Part shown: positions 23,428 through 33,330 of the stretch, in pieces | How the letters are laid out: the number at the start of each line of letters is the position of its first letter | How positions within the stretch are numbered: position 1 is the stretch's first letter | Assembly: GCF_027943255.1 (NCBI RefSeq) | Contig: NC_072897.1 | Coordinates: 61,404,406 to 61,468,405 of the forward strand | Direction of reading: 5' to 3' | DNA: 64,000 bases | Source of the DNA: Anastrepha obliqua | Lineage: Eukaryota; Arthropoda; Insecta; Diptera; Tephritidae | Program-made: the position numbers and the translations under genes | Notes under the pieces: model-generated | Told to the model about the DNA's origin: nothing | The model's input: the letters and a program-made list of their open reading frames with translations, nothing else | Database searches by the model: none

Positions 23428-24351
23428 CAGTGCGGTCGATTCCCGAAAAGCTGGCCAAAACTCAAAAAATTATTAATTGATTCAAAATTTCTTACTCGGG
23501 GGTTGTCGGGGTCGCTGATTACGAATTTGATCTTAAAATTTTGAAAATCCACCCCCTTCCACCCCCTCACGTGAAATAGCGTATATTCTAGAACATAATC
23601 AAGATGCATGTTAATTTATATGTTTTCGGGGTCGCTGATTACGAATTTGATCTTAAAATTTTGAAAATCCACCCCCTTCCACCCCTATTGGCCACCCCCT
23701 CACGTGAAATAGCGTATATTCTAGAACATAATCAAGATGCATGTTAATTTATGTTTTCAGGGTCGCTGATTACGATTTTGATCTTAAATAGCGTATATTC
23801 AAGAACATAATCAAGATGCATGTAAATTTATATGTTTTCGGGGTCGCAAGGTAGCATGTGGTAGCAGCTGAATCTTGTTTTATTCAGTAACCATTACTTT
23901 TTTGAGTAACCTTTAATAGGTTTCAAAGCAGCATATGACGGCGTTGTATTACTATACAGTTTGAAAACTCAAATTTTATAAAAAAAATTGCAAAAAATGT
24001 ATCTACGTATTGCTGCAGCTAAAAATTTTGTGTCGAGGTATTGATATGTACTAAAGATTTCTCGTATTTTACTAACCTTCCGAAGATAATTCCATTTGAT
24101 TTTGTTCAATTTACTCCATTACAAAATCTTTCAAATGTGTACAACTTTCACTATTCATCGACAGTAATACGATGCTCAAACGAAGGTCACGTTGCGACTG
24201 AAAATACAGAGGATACTTAGGGTACAGGACGTTACTATGAACGGTTTTCACTACTCAAGGCATTACTGTAGCCAACCCAAAGACAAAAAAACTCTATTTA
24301 GAAACTTTTTTTTTCGACTTTTGGCCAGCTTTTTGGGAATCGGCCGCACTG
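23428..24351. mobile_element. Non-autonomous TIR element (CAGTGCGG..CCGCACTG)
   Basis: The left end CAGTGCGGTCGATTCCCGAA and the right end reverse-complemented CAGTGCGGCCGATTCCCAAA are imperfect inverted repeats extending through AAGCTGGCCAAAA. The CAGTG start suggests a hAT-type MITE. The flanks give no clean 8-bp duplication, so the superfamily is uncertain. No transposase is encoded. Confidence 0.65.
23505..23850. repeat. Tandem units of about 120-130 bp inside the TIR element
   Basis: GGGTCGCTGATTACGA..TTTGATCTTAAA starts near 23508, 23627 and 23759, with a final partial at 23838. Units share CACGTGAAATAGCGTATATTC and AAGATGCATGT. The third copy has lost the CCACCCCCTTCC part. Confidence 0.85.
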
Positions 24352-25146
24352 TGCGCCTGCACAAATAGATCATAACACACAAGCAAAAGAGTACCGCTAA
24401 AAAATATCTATGCCATCGCGCGTTCACTCAATACATAAATGATTAGCACTCGAAGGAGTCCACTTTCTTATTTATGTTTTTTTATCTTTGTTTTCGTCGG
24501 CAGTGCATTAACAAGGGGCACAAATCAGTCTACTTCCAGGTATGGGCATTTCCACAGAAATGTCAACCGAAGCCAAAAAATTCAAAGTCTATAAAATTAT
24601 GTTGTTTTAACATATTTTTATAGGGAATCTATCAAATGTAACTAATGTAAACAAATTTTACATATGTACAAACTAAACACCTGCAACGGTTCACTCATTT
24701 GGCGTTCTAAGTCACTCGCATAAAACTCTGCTACTTGATCTACATAACGCTAACTCAACATCTGAACTAAAGCGCATGTTTACGAAGAGAGAGAGTGATC
24801 TCACTACACTGCAATAACGATAGATGTTTCATTTATTATTATTGTCCATTGTGTTCATAATTCGAAAAGCAATTGATTTGAGTGGCAAATGAATCGATTG
24901 GCAATATGGTCGACTTCAACAAATTACCGTTTGTAAATTAGTTTAAAAATATGTAAACATGTAATTGATTTTACTGTTGAGTACTTAGAATATATGTATA
25001 CGAACATAAATGTAATTAGGTATGTATTAGAAAGAGGTGGAATTTTATGTACATACATATGTATCTAAAAGTTTTTTATTTCATATAACAAAAGTAAATT
25101 TAATTCATGAATAAGTTTAATAAATAACAGAAAATATTAGCGTACA
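24352..25146. other. No gene recognised
   Basis: A/T-rich sequence on the 3' side of the Hermes-like hAT gene. It probably contains that element's terminus, but I could not match inverted ends with confidence. Confidence 0.4.
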
Positions 25147-26276
25147 CTAATTTAATATATTCATATCCATATTATAATGTAAAAACATTATTTGATGCAC
25201 AGAAAATGAATTGGAACCGATTGCACTTCGCTTCTCTGATATTAAGTTCCTTGCTTTTGAGAAAAGCCTTTCCGAAGCGGCACTACTGGCTGGAATCGCC
25301 AGCAGACTATTGGCTACTTTGAAAAGCAAAGGGAATTGTACTTGGTGTAAGCGCCACCATTGAAGGACGTCGAATTCGTCATAATATATGACGCTAGTTG
25401 ATTCGTATCTGATAATCTCATTATTTATATTATCTTCTTCATTAGAACTTTCAGCTGGTTGTAAAAATGCTGTGAAAAGCTGCGTTTTCCGAGTGGTGGG
25501 CGGGTTTTCAGGTGTAGTTTAATGGTCTTGGATGGTCGTATCGTTAAAGTAGCTACACATTAGAGTCTTGCATTAATCTCTTATGAGAGTCTTATCATTT
25601 TCGTTGAAAAATATTAACTTGTTTGTTGGCGGGAACAGAAATACGGCAAGTTTGTGAAATACTGTAAGATTTTCAAAAACAATGGTGTCCAACAAATTAT
25701 TTAACTTTTCTTTAAAGTGATTTATGAAAGCTAAGTCACTTTCACGAACTGAACAAGTACTTTTTAGTCTGTTTATGTGGGGTAGTACCAAATGCAGCGT
25801 TGGATACTTTTCACCTTCTAGTTCCTTTGATGCTTCTTCGAAAATCTCTAATACTTTTAATATTTCCTCTATATAGCTTAAGCTAATACTATTCAACTTA
25901 GACAGTTGTTGTTTGGCTTGTAAAATATCAGTAATTTCTGCCCAGTTTTTTTTTACTGAGCTCAGCAAATAAAATATTGAGTTCCACCTGGAGGGTGAAA
26001 AGCTTTTTAAGGTCGTTTGTAAACCGGAATTCTCTCCAGATTTCTTAAAAAATTTAACAAGCTTGGTAGCTGCATCACATAGCTCATTGAGCTCAGGAAT
26101 ACTTGTTTTTGCTTGTTCCAACACGTTATTCATTAAATGGTTTATGCATGAAATTCTTTTAAAAGGCTCAAAAGCCTTCTTCATATTGCTACCTCTATCA
26201 GTCACAAAAACGGATTTATCAATAAGTAGGTCATGAAATTTCAAAATGTTCAACACCTTTCGTTGGATATTTTCCC

Positions 26277-26326
26277 CTAAAGACAAAATCATAACATAAC
26301 CGACTGACTATTAAAATAAACTTTAC
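26277..26326 (-). other. Predicted intron 2 of the hAT gene
   Basis: A 50-bp intron with donor GTAAAG and acceptor TTTAG after a pyrimidine-rich tract. Splicing removes the stop at the end of exon 2 and joins RCTG to ENIQRK in frame, matching the domain order expected of the family. Prediction only. Confidence 0.65.
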
Positions 26327-27035
26327 CTGTACATCTTTGTCCTTCAAAGGCGGACAATCCTAATAGCCGATTTATAAGTTCACCATCCTTTGTATAATGT
26401 ATAGTCAGGGAAACATACGATGTTCTAATATAGTTATCTGTCCAAATATCGGATGTTAAGCCAAAACCTATCTTATTTCCAGTTACAAACTGTAAGTCAT
26501 TTTTAACTTTTGCCAGAGTTTTGTCATATAAAGTAGATACATTTCTTGATATTGTTGTTGGGTGAGGTAGTAAGGCTTCAACATTGACGTGGAGTCCGTA
26601 TTTTGCGCCGATTGATACAAGAAACTCTGAGAATTTCAGTAAACCCGAATCCTTTACTATTTGAAAGGGACGGCAATTTGCAATTACCCATTCTGTTAAA
26701 ATATTTATTCCGACATGCTTCAAATCAGCACTAACTTCTATCTTCGATACAGAAACACTGTCTTTAAAATTTTTATAGCACTTATGTCTTACTAAATTAG
26801 AAGTGCTATTTTGATGGAACTTATATACGTTCCAACAGGTTCTGCACGCAACTATATTATTTAGTTCGTCACCAGTGCTAGTCTTCACCTTGCCAAAAAT
26901 CTGCCCAACAGTGCTACGCCCTTTTTTATTGCATATTTCGTACTCTTTATTTAAAATTTTCAATTTTATTTCCGAAAAATTTACTTCTTCACTGTTTTCC
27001 ACATTGCTTGATAATGTGAGGCTATTAGACGGTAA

Positions 27036-27119
27036 CTATAACACATAATTTTAAATACTTAATACTAATATTTTACCAAAATTTGTTTTTTCATCAATAA
27101 AATATATGTATATACTTAC
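27036..27119 (-). other. Predicted intron 1 of the hAT gene
   Basis: The donor is GTAAGT and the acceptor TATAG. Joining gives an uninterrupted frame with exon 1 in phase 0 and adds a start codon absent from exon 2 alone. Prediction only; no transcript evidence. Confidence 0.6.
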
Positions 27120-27694
27120 ATCTTCTTCCATTGTAGCGTCGTTATACTTTTTGTTTGAAAAGCAAACGCCAAAGGCATAACAATAGCAACTGTGCAATCG
27201 AATAATTCGCGAAGTTTATGATATTCTCTTCTGTTGCAGATGCTACCTCTGTCGTAACTCGAAAGGCAATGAAATTCAGTATAAGACTAAATGCTCACAT
27301 TTAGAAGAGAAGAGCGCGCTACATTGCATAGCAACTCTTGCTAACACTTGTTGCTGAGTGAATACAGATCGCTGGCTAAACTAACTCAAACCTCACTTCG
27401 GCAATGACAACGAATCACAATGTGTTAAAAAAATACGAATTCGCTTATGCAGGAGTTTAGTACAAACCACATTTTGAAATATTCGAATGCAAAGTCGAAC
27501 CAGTGCAAAAGTTCCATTTTAAACATTTCTGTTGCATGTTTTGTTTTGATTAATGATCTTGATAAGATATATTATGCCGTGACATTTGCTTTTCTAAATC
27601 TCGGTTTATATGTAAAGAACGTAAGAAAAATGTAAAAGGAACGATGCGATTGCCAATTACGATAAATTTTTTCTTTGAATTACCGTATAACTCG

Positions 27695-27710
27695 ATGTCG
27701 CGTGCGACAT
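27695..27710. repeat. Palindrome ATGTCGCGTGCGACAT
   Basis: Seven-base arms ATGTCGC / GCGACAT around a GT centre. A half-degenerate copy lies at 27863-27876. Related palindromes occur on the far side of the coding region at 30287-30315, 30487-30498 and 30644-30659. Confidence 0.85.
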
Positions 27711-28428
27711 TGAAAAAGAACATTTGTTATCAGTGAGTCGAAGGTATTTGTACAATTTGCATCAAATGTTAGTAGCAAATAGATATTTTTATTGCTAATT
27801 AAATAAACAAAACTTTGCTGGAAAATAATCAGCGCTTTGCTCTTTTTACTTATTTAAAGCTTGTAGCGTGCGACATCGTAAGTGTAAAATGTACAGATTC
27901 GTTCGAAAATATCTTTATTAGTATATGTAAATACAAAATATAAAATTTTTGAATGTAGATGAGTAAAAACGGCGGCGAGAAAAATAAGGCGAACTTTAAA
28001 CGGTGGAGAGAAAGATTAAAGGATGATGATTACATTACAAAACTATAAATTAAGAAACAAGGAAAGAATGCGGAAAGCTAAACAGACGTGGAGAGCACTG
28101 GCTGAAGGCAAAGAAGATATAATTCAAGAAAAACGGAAATATAATCGCATACGACAACGAGAGAGGCGCCAAAAACTCTTAGAAAATGGAATGTCATATG
28201 CACGTCAAAGCCAAAACGCATCTTACGAATGTGGACAAACCTTGGCGAAAGCTGTTAAAAAAGTGGAGAAAGCGATCCCAAAAGACATGCACTGAAGGCT
28301 AAAAGTTCTTGAAGTCCTGGTAAAAAAATATAAGCAGTTTGAAGAAAAGAAAAACGTTAACCAATCCAACAGAACCGTACCAGAAAGCCTAATTAATGCC
28401 ATCAATGCTTTTTATCAGAATGATAATA

Positions 28429-29719
28429 CGAGGGGTGCCTTTTATATGTCGGGATTAGAGAACAAAAACAAATTTTAATCATCGAAAATCACTTTATTAT
28501 TTTTCAAAATATTCTCCATGAAGATCTATACACTTTTGCATGCGTTTGAACCAATTGTCGAAGCACTTTTGCCACTCTGAATGAGGTACCTCCAAAACAT
28601 GCATTCTGAATGCCGCAACCGCTTCTTCAGGTGTCGAAAAACGTTGAACTCTCAGTTTGTTTTTTACGTACGGGAATAAAAAGAAGTCATTCGGTGCCAC
28701 GTCAGGACTATACGGCGGATGACCCATAAATTCGATGTTTTGGGTGCTCAAAAATGCAGTTGTTTGAGCCGATGTGTGAGAGCTCGAATTGTCCTGGTGA
28801 AGAGTGATCCGTCTTTGGCGATTGGTTTTCCTAATTTCTTGGAAGACAACTGGCAAACAAATGGTTGTGTACCACTCAAAATTTACTCTTCTGCGTTGTT
28901 CTAGTGGTACGGTTGCGACATGTCCAGTTTTTCCGAAAAAACAGGCGACCATTTGCTTGGAAGTGCTTCGTGCGCGAACAACTTTTGTTGGATTTAGCTC
29001 ATCTTGAAACACCCATACAGTCGACTGCTGTTCACTTTCGGCCTCATACGCGTAAATCCATGATTCATCACCTGTCACGATGTCATAGACATGTTTCGAA
29101 GCCCCGCGATCGTATTTTTTGAGCATTTCCTTCGACCAATCGACACGAGCCTTTTTTGAGCGATTGACAAATTGTGTGGGATCCAACGCGAACAAATTTT
29201 TTTGACAGTCAAATGTTTATGCAATATTGAATGTATGCTGGTCCCACTAATGCCTAAGATTGTCTCAATCTCACAATAGGTCACATGACGATCTTGCAAT
29301 ATCAGTTCGCGCACAGCATCAATGGTTTTCGGAACAACAACTGATTTTGGACGACCTTCACGAAATTCGTCTTGGAGTGAACTACGACCACGATTGAATT
29401 CACCATACCATCGATAAACACTGGTCCTTGATGGAGCTTCATCGCCAAAAAATGAATTAAGTTCATCCATGCAATGTTGCTGAGTTAATCCACGTCGAAA
29501 GTTGTAAAAAATAATCGCACGAAAATGTTCACGATATAATTCCATTTTTGGACCGAGATGAATCTTTTAAGTTACTGTAAACAACACAAATAGCGCTGGT
29601 ATTTCAAAACGTTCTAAGTACGTAAAACCCAAAAAATGTCAAACTTTGCGATACAGCTGTCAGTTGCCAGATTGCAACACCAGGGTTGCCAAATCCCGAA
29701 ATATAAAAGGCACCCCTCG
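28429..29719 (-). mobile_element. DD34D mariner with perfect TA duplication
   Basis: The ends read CGAGGGGTGCCTTTTATAT on the left and the same on the right, reverse-complemented. They continue to about 28 bp with one mismatch (GTCGGGATT against TTCGGGATT). TA flanks both sides (28427-28428 and 29720-29721). Length is 1291 bp. It interrupts the unclassified gene between the AAT and ATT codons of the FYQNDNI segment. Confidence 0.92.
28497..29545 (-). pseudogene. Mariner DD34D transposase, one frameshift
   Basis: The N-terminal frame (to about 29155) has the mariner helix-turn-helix: HFRAIIFYNFRRGLTQQHC and FGDEAPSRTSVYRWYGEF. The C-terminal frame (28497-29195) has TGDESWIYAY, LHQDNSSSHTSAQT and PPYSPDVAPNDFFLFPYVKN, with 34 residues between the second and third catalytic Asp. 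The two frames meet in a run of A residues near 29155, where one A appears to be missing. Otherwise it has full length, about 345 codons. Confidence 0.9.
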
Positions 29720-30286
29720 TATTAGTGTGCAAGCTTCGGGAAAGAATTAGTAGCTAAGCGCTTTATGTTAATGACTAGTAATGCCAGTTCTCACGGAAAG
29801 GGAGCCGTTGATGGAGTTGGAGCCGTCATTAAAAGAAAAGTGTGGCAAATAACAAAATCTAAAAACGTTGTTTTACCAGATGCACTATCGTTTTATCAAT
29901 GTGCACAAAAAAACACAAATGGAATTAAAATGTATTTTATGCCATCTGCTCAAATTGAAAATTTGTCTCTTCATTATAAGTTGGACGAAAAATGGAAAGA
30001 AGTGAAAAATATTCCAGTTGCATTCGTTTTGTTGCGATGGCCAACAGTTAGAAGCAGCTAGGACTGCATATTCCATTAAAAGAACTTTATTTGACATTAG
30101 TAATACTATTCTCTAGATTAATATACTTATTTTTGTTTTTCTTTATTGAAGATATTTTGTTAAGTTTATAATTTTGGTTGTGAAAATAAATATATTGAAT
30201 ATATTAAAAATCATTTATAATCATCTTTTGCATGTCTAATTACATAAAAAGTAAACAAATAAACATAAAAAGTATGATGGAACAAA

Positions 30287-30315
30287 ATGTCGCATGCGAC
30301 ATGTCGCGTGCGACA
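30287..30315. repeat. Two abutting TGTCGC..GCGACA palindromes
   Basis: ATGTCGCATGCGACAT (30287-30302) is a perfect 16-base palindrome. It is followed at once by a second copy, ATGTCGCGTGCGACA (30301-30315). Both lie downstream of the split transposase-like gene. Confidence 0.9.
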
Positions 30316-30643
30316 GTGATTAAAATTAAATAAAAAATAAACTACTTAATATTTTTGAATAAAATAAAAAGCATTATTAAGATACATCAATGCTTAACAT
30401 TTAAAAATTAGTCGCATTAATATATTTCTTCAGGTTTCGCTGAAAAAAGTGTTTGATTTTTTTGCTTTGAAAGCAACTTCTGTTTTTGTCGCATGCGAAT
30501 GGCTTGATTTTTTGTAATTATCTTGAAAACGAACAATTTCCCAGCACCAATCATAGTGCTAATCAAGTGCTATAGCTTTCGCCTTTTGTCAAAATAAAAT
30601 AATGTTTTGGTATATGTTTTTTTTTCACTTTGAATGCGTACGA

Positions 30644-30659
30644 ATGTCGCATTCGACAT
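30644..30659. repeat. Outer palindrome ATGTCGCATTCGACAT
   Basis: This copy shares flanks with the left palindrome: both are preceded by CTTTGAAT and a CGTA, and both are followed by TG. A related 12-base copy lies at 30487-30498. It may mark the right boundary of the element. Confidence 0.7.
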
Positions 30660-31440
30660 TGGAGAAATGCCCATATGTATACTAATGTGTGCATGTAATT
30701 ATATGTTTATTTTTAAAAGATTTATAATGGCGGAGAATTCAAATTTTATTGCTGAGAAAATTTCTTTATATCTTTATACATAAGTATCTTTAGAAGTAAG
30801 TTAAAAGAAAAATTATTATTTGTTTTTGTACGATAAGTAATTTGTAAAACAATGAATTTGGTTTTCAATTTTTATTTTAAAGTTCAGTTTATTTTCTGTC
30901 ATAATTAATAGTAATATACAATAATATAATAAAATAATATCACTGCTTCAATAAAGAAAAAACTTTTCATTTAAAAATACTGCTACATATGTATACTGCA
31001 GACAATCTCACTATTTGCAAGGGATGACGACACGGTGTTTGCGGTGTTTTCCTCATTTGACAGATTTCACACGTCACACCGCTTAGCCGAAGTTGAATAT
31101 ACGATTGCTTTCAAATCTAACACCCGAGTATACGAGATATTCATACACTCAACAATCGCGGTAATAGCGGTAATAGCGGTATTGATCAGCACACACACCG
31201 CTATTTTGCTTTCCGCTCAAATGCGTGCAGTTTTTCTGAAAATCTACTGTGAAGATCGAACACAAAGAGAGCAATTTTTGCATTTGACCGTCATGGAAAT
31301 GAATGCTTGAGCTCAAATCACTTGGCGTTTGAGTATGAGTAGTGGTCTTGAAATTTTATTTGTGGAATTTTTGCGTTTTAGTTATAGAAAAACAGAGTAT
31401 TGAAGCGGTGTGCAAGCAGTAACATTACACCGCTGCAGTT
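30660..31440. other. No gene recognised
   Basis: Mostly A/T-rich. A short GCGGTAATA triplication lies near 31157-31180, within a stretch with several ACCGC/GCGGT words (31036-31220) also seen at 23200-23260. No coding or terminal-repeat call is justified. Confidence 0.4.
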
Positions 31441-32330
31441 CTCTGGCGTGTATGCGCGTTTGGCTTTATGGATGCATCCATGGATATTAGAATATTTTCT
31501 CATCAATATGTGTATGTAAGTAGTTCAGATTTGGCTAAAGAGACTAAATATAGGAATGCATATTCATATGATTGCCTTTATGGCTGTTTTACATATAAAT
31601 CAATTCAAAAGAAGTATGAATAATGTTATATAGAAAATAAATTTCTAAATAACAGGTATTAGAAAAACCTGAATACACTATTTTAAATCATGTAATTAAA
31701 CCAAATACAAAAAATTAAATAAAAATATCGAACAAAGAAAAATACCTAAGGGACTTGAACCTGAGTCAAATATAATGTGACGATGTACTGCATATACGAC
31801 ACGTCTTTCACGATTGCGCTAAACTATAATTAATAATGAACTTTTCTAAATTATTCGATTCGCAGTTTTAAGTATATGCACATATTCAGCGTTAGTTGAA
31901 AGTTTGTATGCGTACTTATATGCATATGTACATATATGTGTATGCGCGTTTGGCTTTCTGGACGGATATTAGAATGATATTTTCTCATCAATATAATTTG
32001 GATTTGATAAAAGAGATTAAAGACATATGTACATATTTTCTGTTTTGATGGATTTATATAAAAATCAGGTCATATCCAGTATGAACTATTTTATACCGAA
32101 AAGAAATTTCCATTTATGAAATACAAAAAAAAAACACTATTTTAAAGAAATTTTAATTAAAATAAACTCAAAAATTTTACCAAACTTTCCTGGTTTGAAT
32201 TGTAAAAAAAATGTGCAAGGAAAAAAATATTACTTCAGGACTTGAACCTGAATTAAATACGTGCCAAAAAACAAAACGAATAATTCCGCCGACTTTAGCT
32301 TCTGCACCACAAATTAACTGCCGCGCGGCC
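31441..32330. repeat. Tandem duplication of a unit of about 400-490 bp
   Basis: Unit 1 (31441-31928) and unit 2 (31929-32330) both begin TATGCGCGTTTGGCTTT, share GGATATTAGAAT and ATTTTCTCATCAATAT, run through A/T-rich sequence and end with GGACTTGAACCTGA. The copies are well diverged, so the duplication is old. Confidence 0.7.
31750..31835 (-). other. tRNA-like segment in unit 1
   Basis: On the minus strand a TTTAGCGCAATCGTGA block resembles a pol III A box and GGTTCAAGTCC resembles a B box, about 50 bases apart. Unit 2 has the same B-box-like block at about 32239. I cannot fold a good cloverleaf with paired acceptor ends, so this is more likely a tRNA-derived repeat than a working tRNA. Confidence 0.35.
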
Positions 32331-32545
32331 CTCTTAATCGCAAATTTATTCGCTTCGCTGTGGGTATGAAATAAGTAGATTCCCTTAGTAGCGTGTCGAA
32401 AAATCTTATGAAATGCCTTAGTAGTGTGGTAAACGCAGAAAAAATCTGAATTCCTGTCCTATCGTGGTAAGTAAATATAGAAACCCTCCACTTGCGTGGC
32501 AAATATCTGCAATTCCCCACTGGTGCGGTAAGTTGAATTTGAAAA
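32331..32545. repeat. Degenerate repeats of about 40-45 bp
   Basis: Five loosely similar units are seen (CCTTAGTAGCGTGTCG, CCTTAGTAGTGTGGTAA, CCTATCGTGGTAAG, CTCCACTTGCGTGGCAA, CCCCACTGGTGCGGTAAG). They share a core like YGTGGYAA. No coding sequence is apparent. Confidence 0.45.
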
Positions 32546-33149
32546 TCCCTTAGTATGAATCTACAAATTAGTAATCGAAAAAAGCTCATTTAACATTTGC
32601 TCCTTCTCAGTCCATTAACATTCTCTGGTTAAACAATGGATTTGTTTTAGTTAAGTCGATTAGAAAAAGATTTCAAATGAAATTGCATACACACATTTTT
32701 AAGCAAAGTGTTTGTACTTTGTAAACAATGAAAGGGAGGGGTGTATGTACACTTCTGTCAGCCCCTGTATATAGCAGAGAACGTAAATTCATAGAGGAGG
32801 TTCAGTCTCGCCCCGTTGCTCATTTTAGGCTCTAACAAAACACGGGTAAGAAATTTAACTCAGAAATTATAATACTTCACCACAAGTTAACAGTAGGAAA
32901 TTAATTAATATGGTTGCCGGAGAGAAATTAGAGAGAGAGAGTGACACGCAAGTGTGAAAAAATTTAGTTTACATTAGCTTACATTTGCTTCCGTACATTT
33001 GCTTGCGATTTGTTATTTTGATATGTCCATATGATTTGTATGCATGTTTACATAGTAGATTTATTCTTATGAAAATTGCGCGAAATTGTATGTATACATG
33101 TTTATACATATATTATTAGCATAGGACATATGTATGTACGTGTATTAGG
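32546..33149. other. No gene recognised
   Basis: A/T-rich sequence with no terminal repeats, long frames or known family signatures visible. It immediately precedes the Jockey-like LINE. Confidence 0.45.
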
Positions 33150-33159
33150 TTTTTTTCTT

Positions 33160-33330
33160 AAGCACAAGCAACATTAACGAAAACACTAACAAATGAATTA
33201 AACAAACCTAATACTACCACATCAAGTAACGATGATTTAACTGAACTTAAAACTATGATGAAACAATTGATGACACAAATGGCCACCATGATGAACATTG
33301 TATCGAAGCTAGATGGACGCACAAAGTAAA
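33160..33330 (+). pseudogene. Jockey ORF1 C-terminal tail
   Basis: A short open stretch reads DDLTELKTMMKQLMTQMATM and then MNIVSKLDGRTK before a stop. This Met-rich amphipathic tail is characteristic of Jockey-clade ORF1. It overlaps the ORF2 start codon at 33313. Confidence 0.65.

Larger units (their letters stand above)
25147..27131 (-). pseudogene. Hermes/hobo-like hAT transposase with two introns
   Basis: Exon 1 is ATG plus three codons (27120-27131) followed by GTAAGT. A 84-bp intron (27036-27119) ends in TATAG. Exon 2 (26327-27035) carries a BED finger (ACRTCWNVYKFHQ, NLVRHKCYKNF) and LTSDIWTDNYIRTSYVSLT. A 50-bp intron (26277-26326, GTAAAG..TTTAG) keeps the frame into GENIQRKVLNILK. 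Then come FVTDRGSNMKKAF, RWNSIFYLLSSV and the C-terminal SLLAIPASSAASERLFSKA motif. Two in-frame TAA codons (near 25573 and 25522) interrupt the stretch before the C-terminus. Size and motifs fit the Hermes family of hAT transposases, about 610 residues. Confidence 0.85.
27959..30061 (+). pseudogene. Unclassified transposase-like gene, split by a mariner
   Basis: The 5' piece (27959-28428) is very basic. It opens NFKRWRERLKDDDY and, after a one-base shift, continues KLRNKERMRKAKQTWRAL and RQRERRQKLLENG, then a TLAKAVKKVEKAI block and FYQNDN. After the mariner (28429-29719) the frame resumes ISVQASGKN, then jumps to SSHGKGAVDGVGAVIKRK and IKMYFMPSAQIENL. I recall this layout (basic N-terminus, then a cysteine-rich and Asp-containing core ending in HGKxxxDGxG..KR) from uncharacterised repetitive proteins of insects. 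The central core is deleted here. A transposase role is inference. Confidence 0.55.

Noticed and set aside
31750..31835. Functional tRNA gene
   Set aside because: Only A- and B-box-like words are present. I could not pair acceptor ends or find a convincing anticodon arm.
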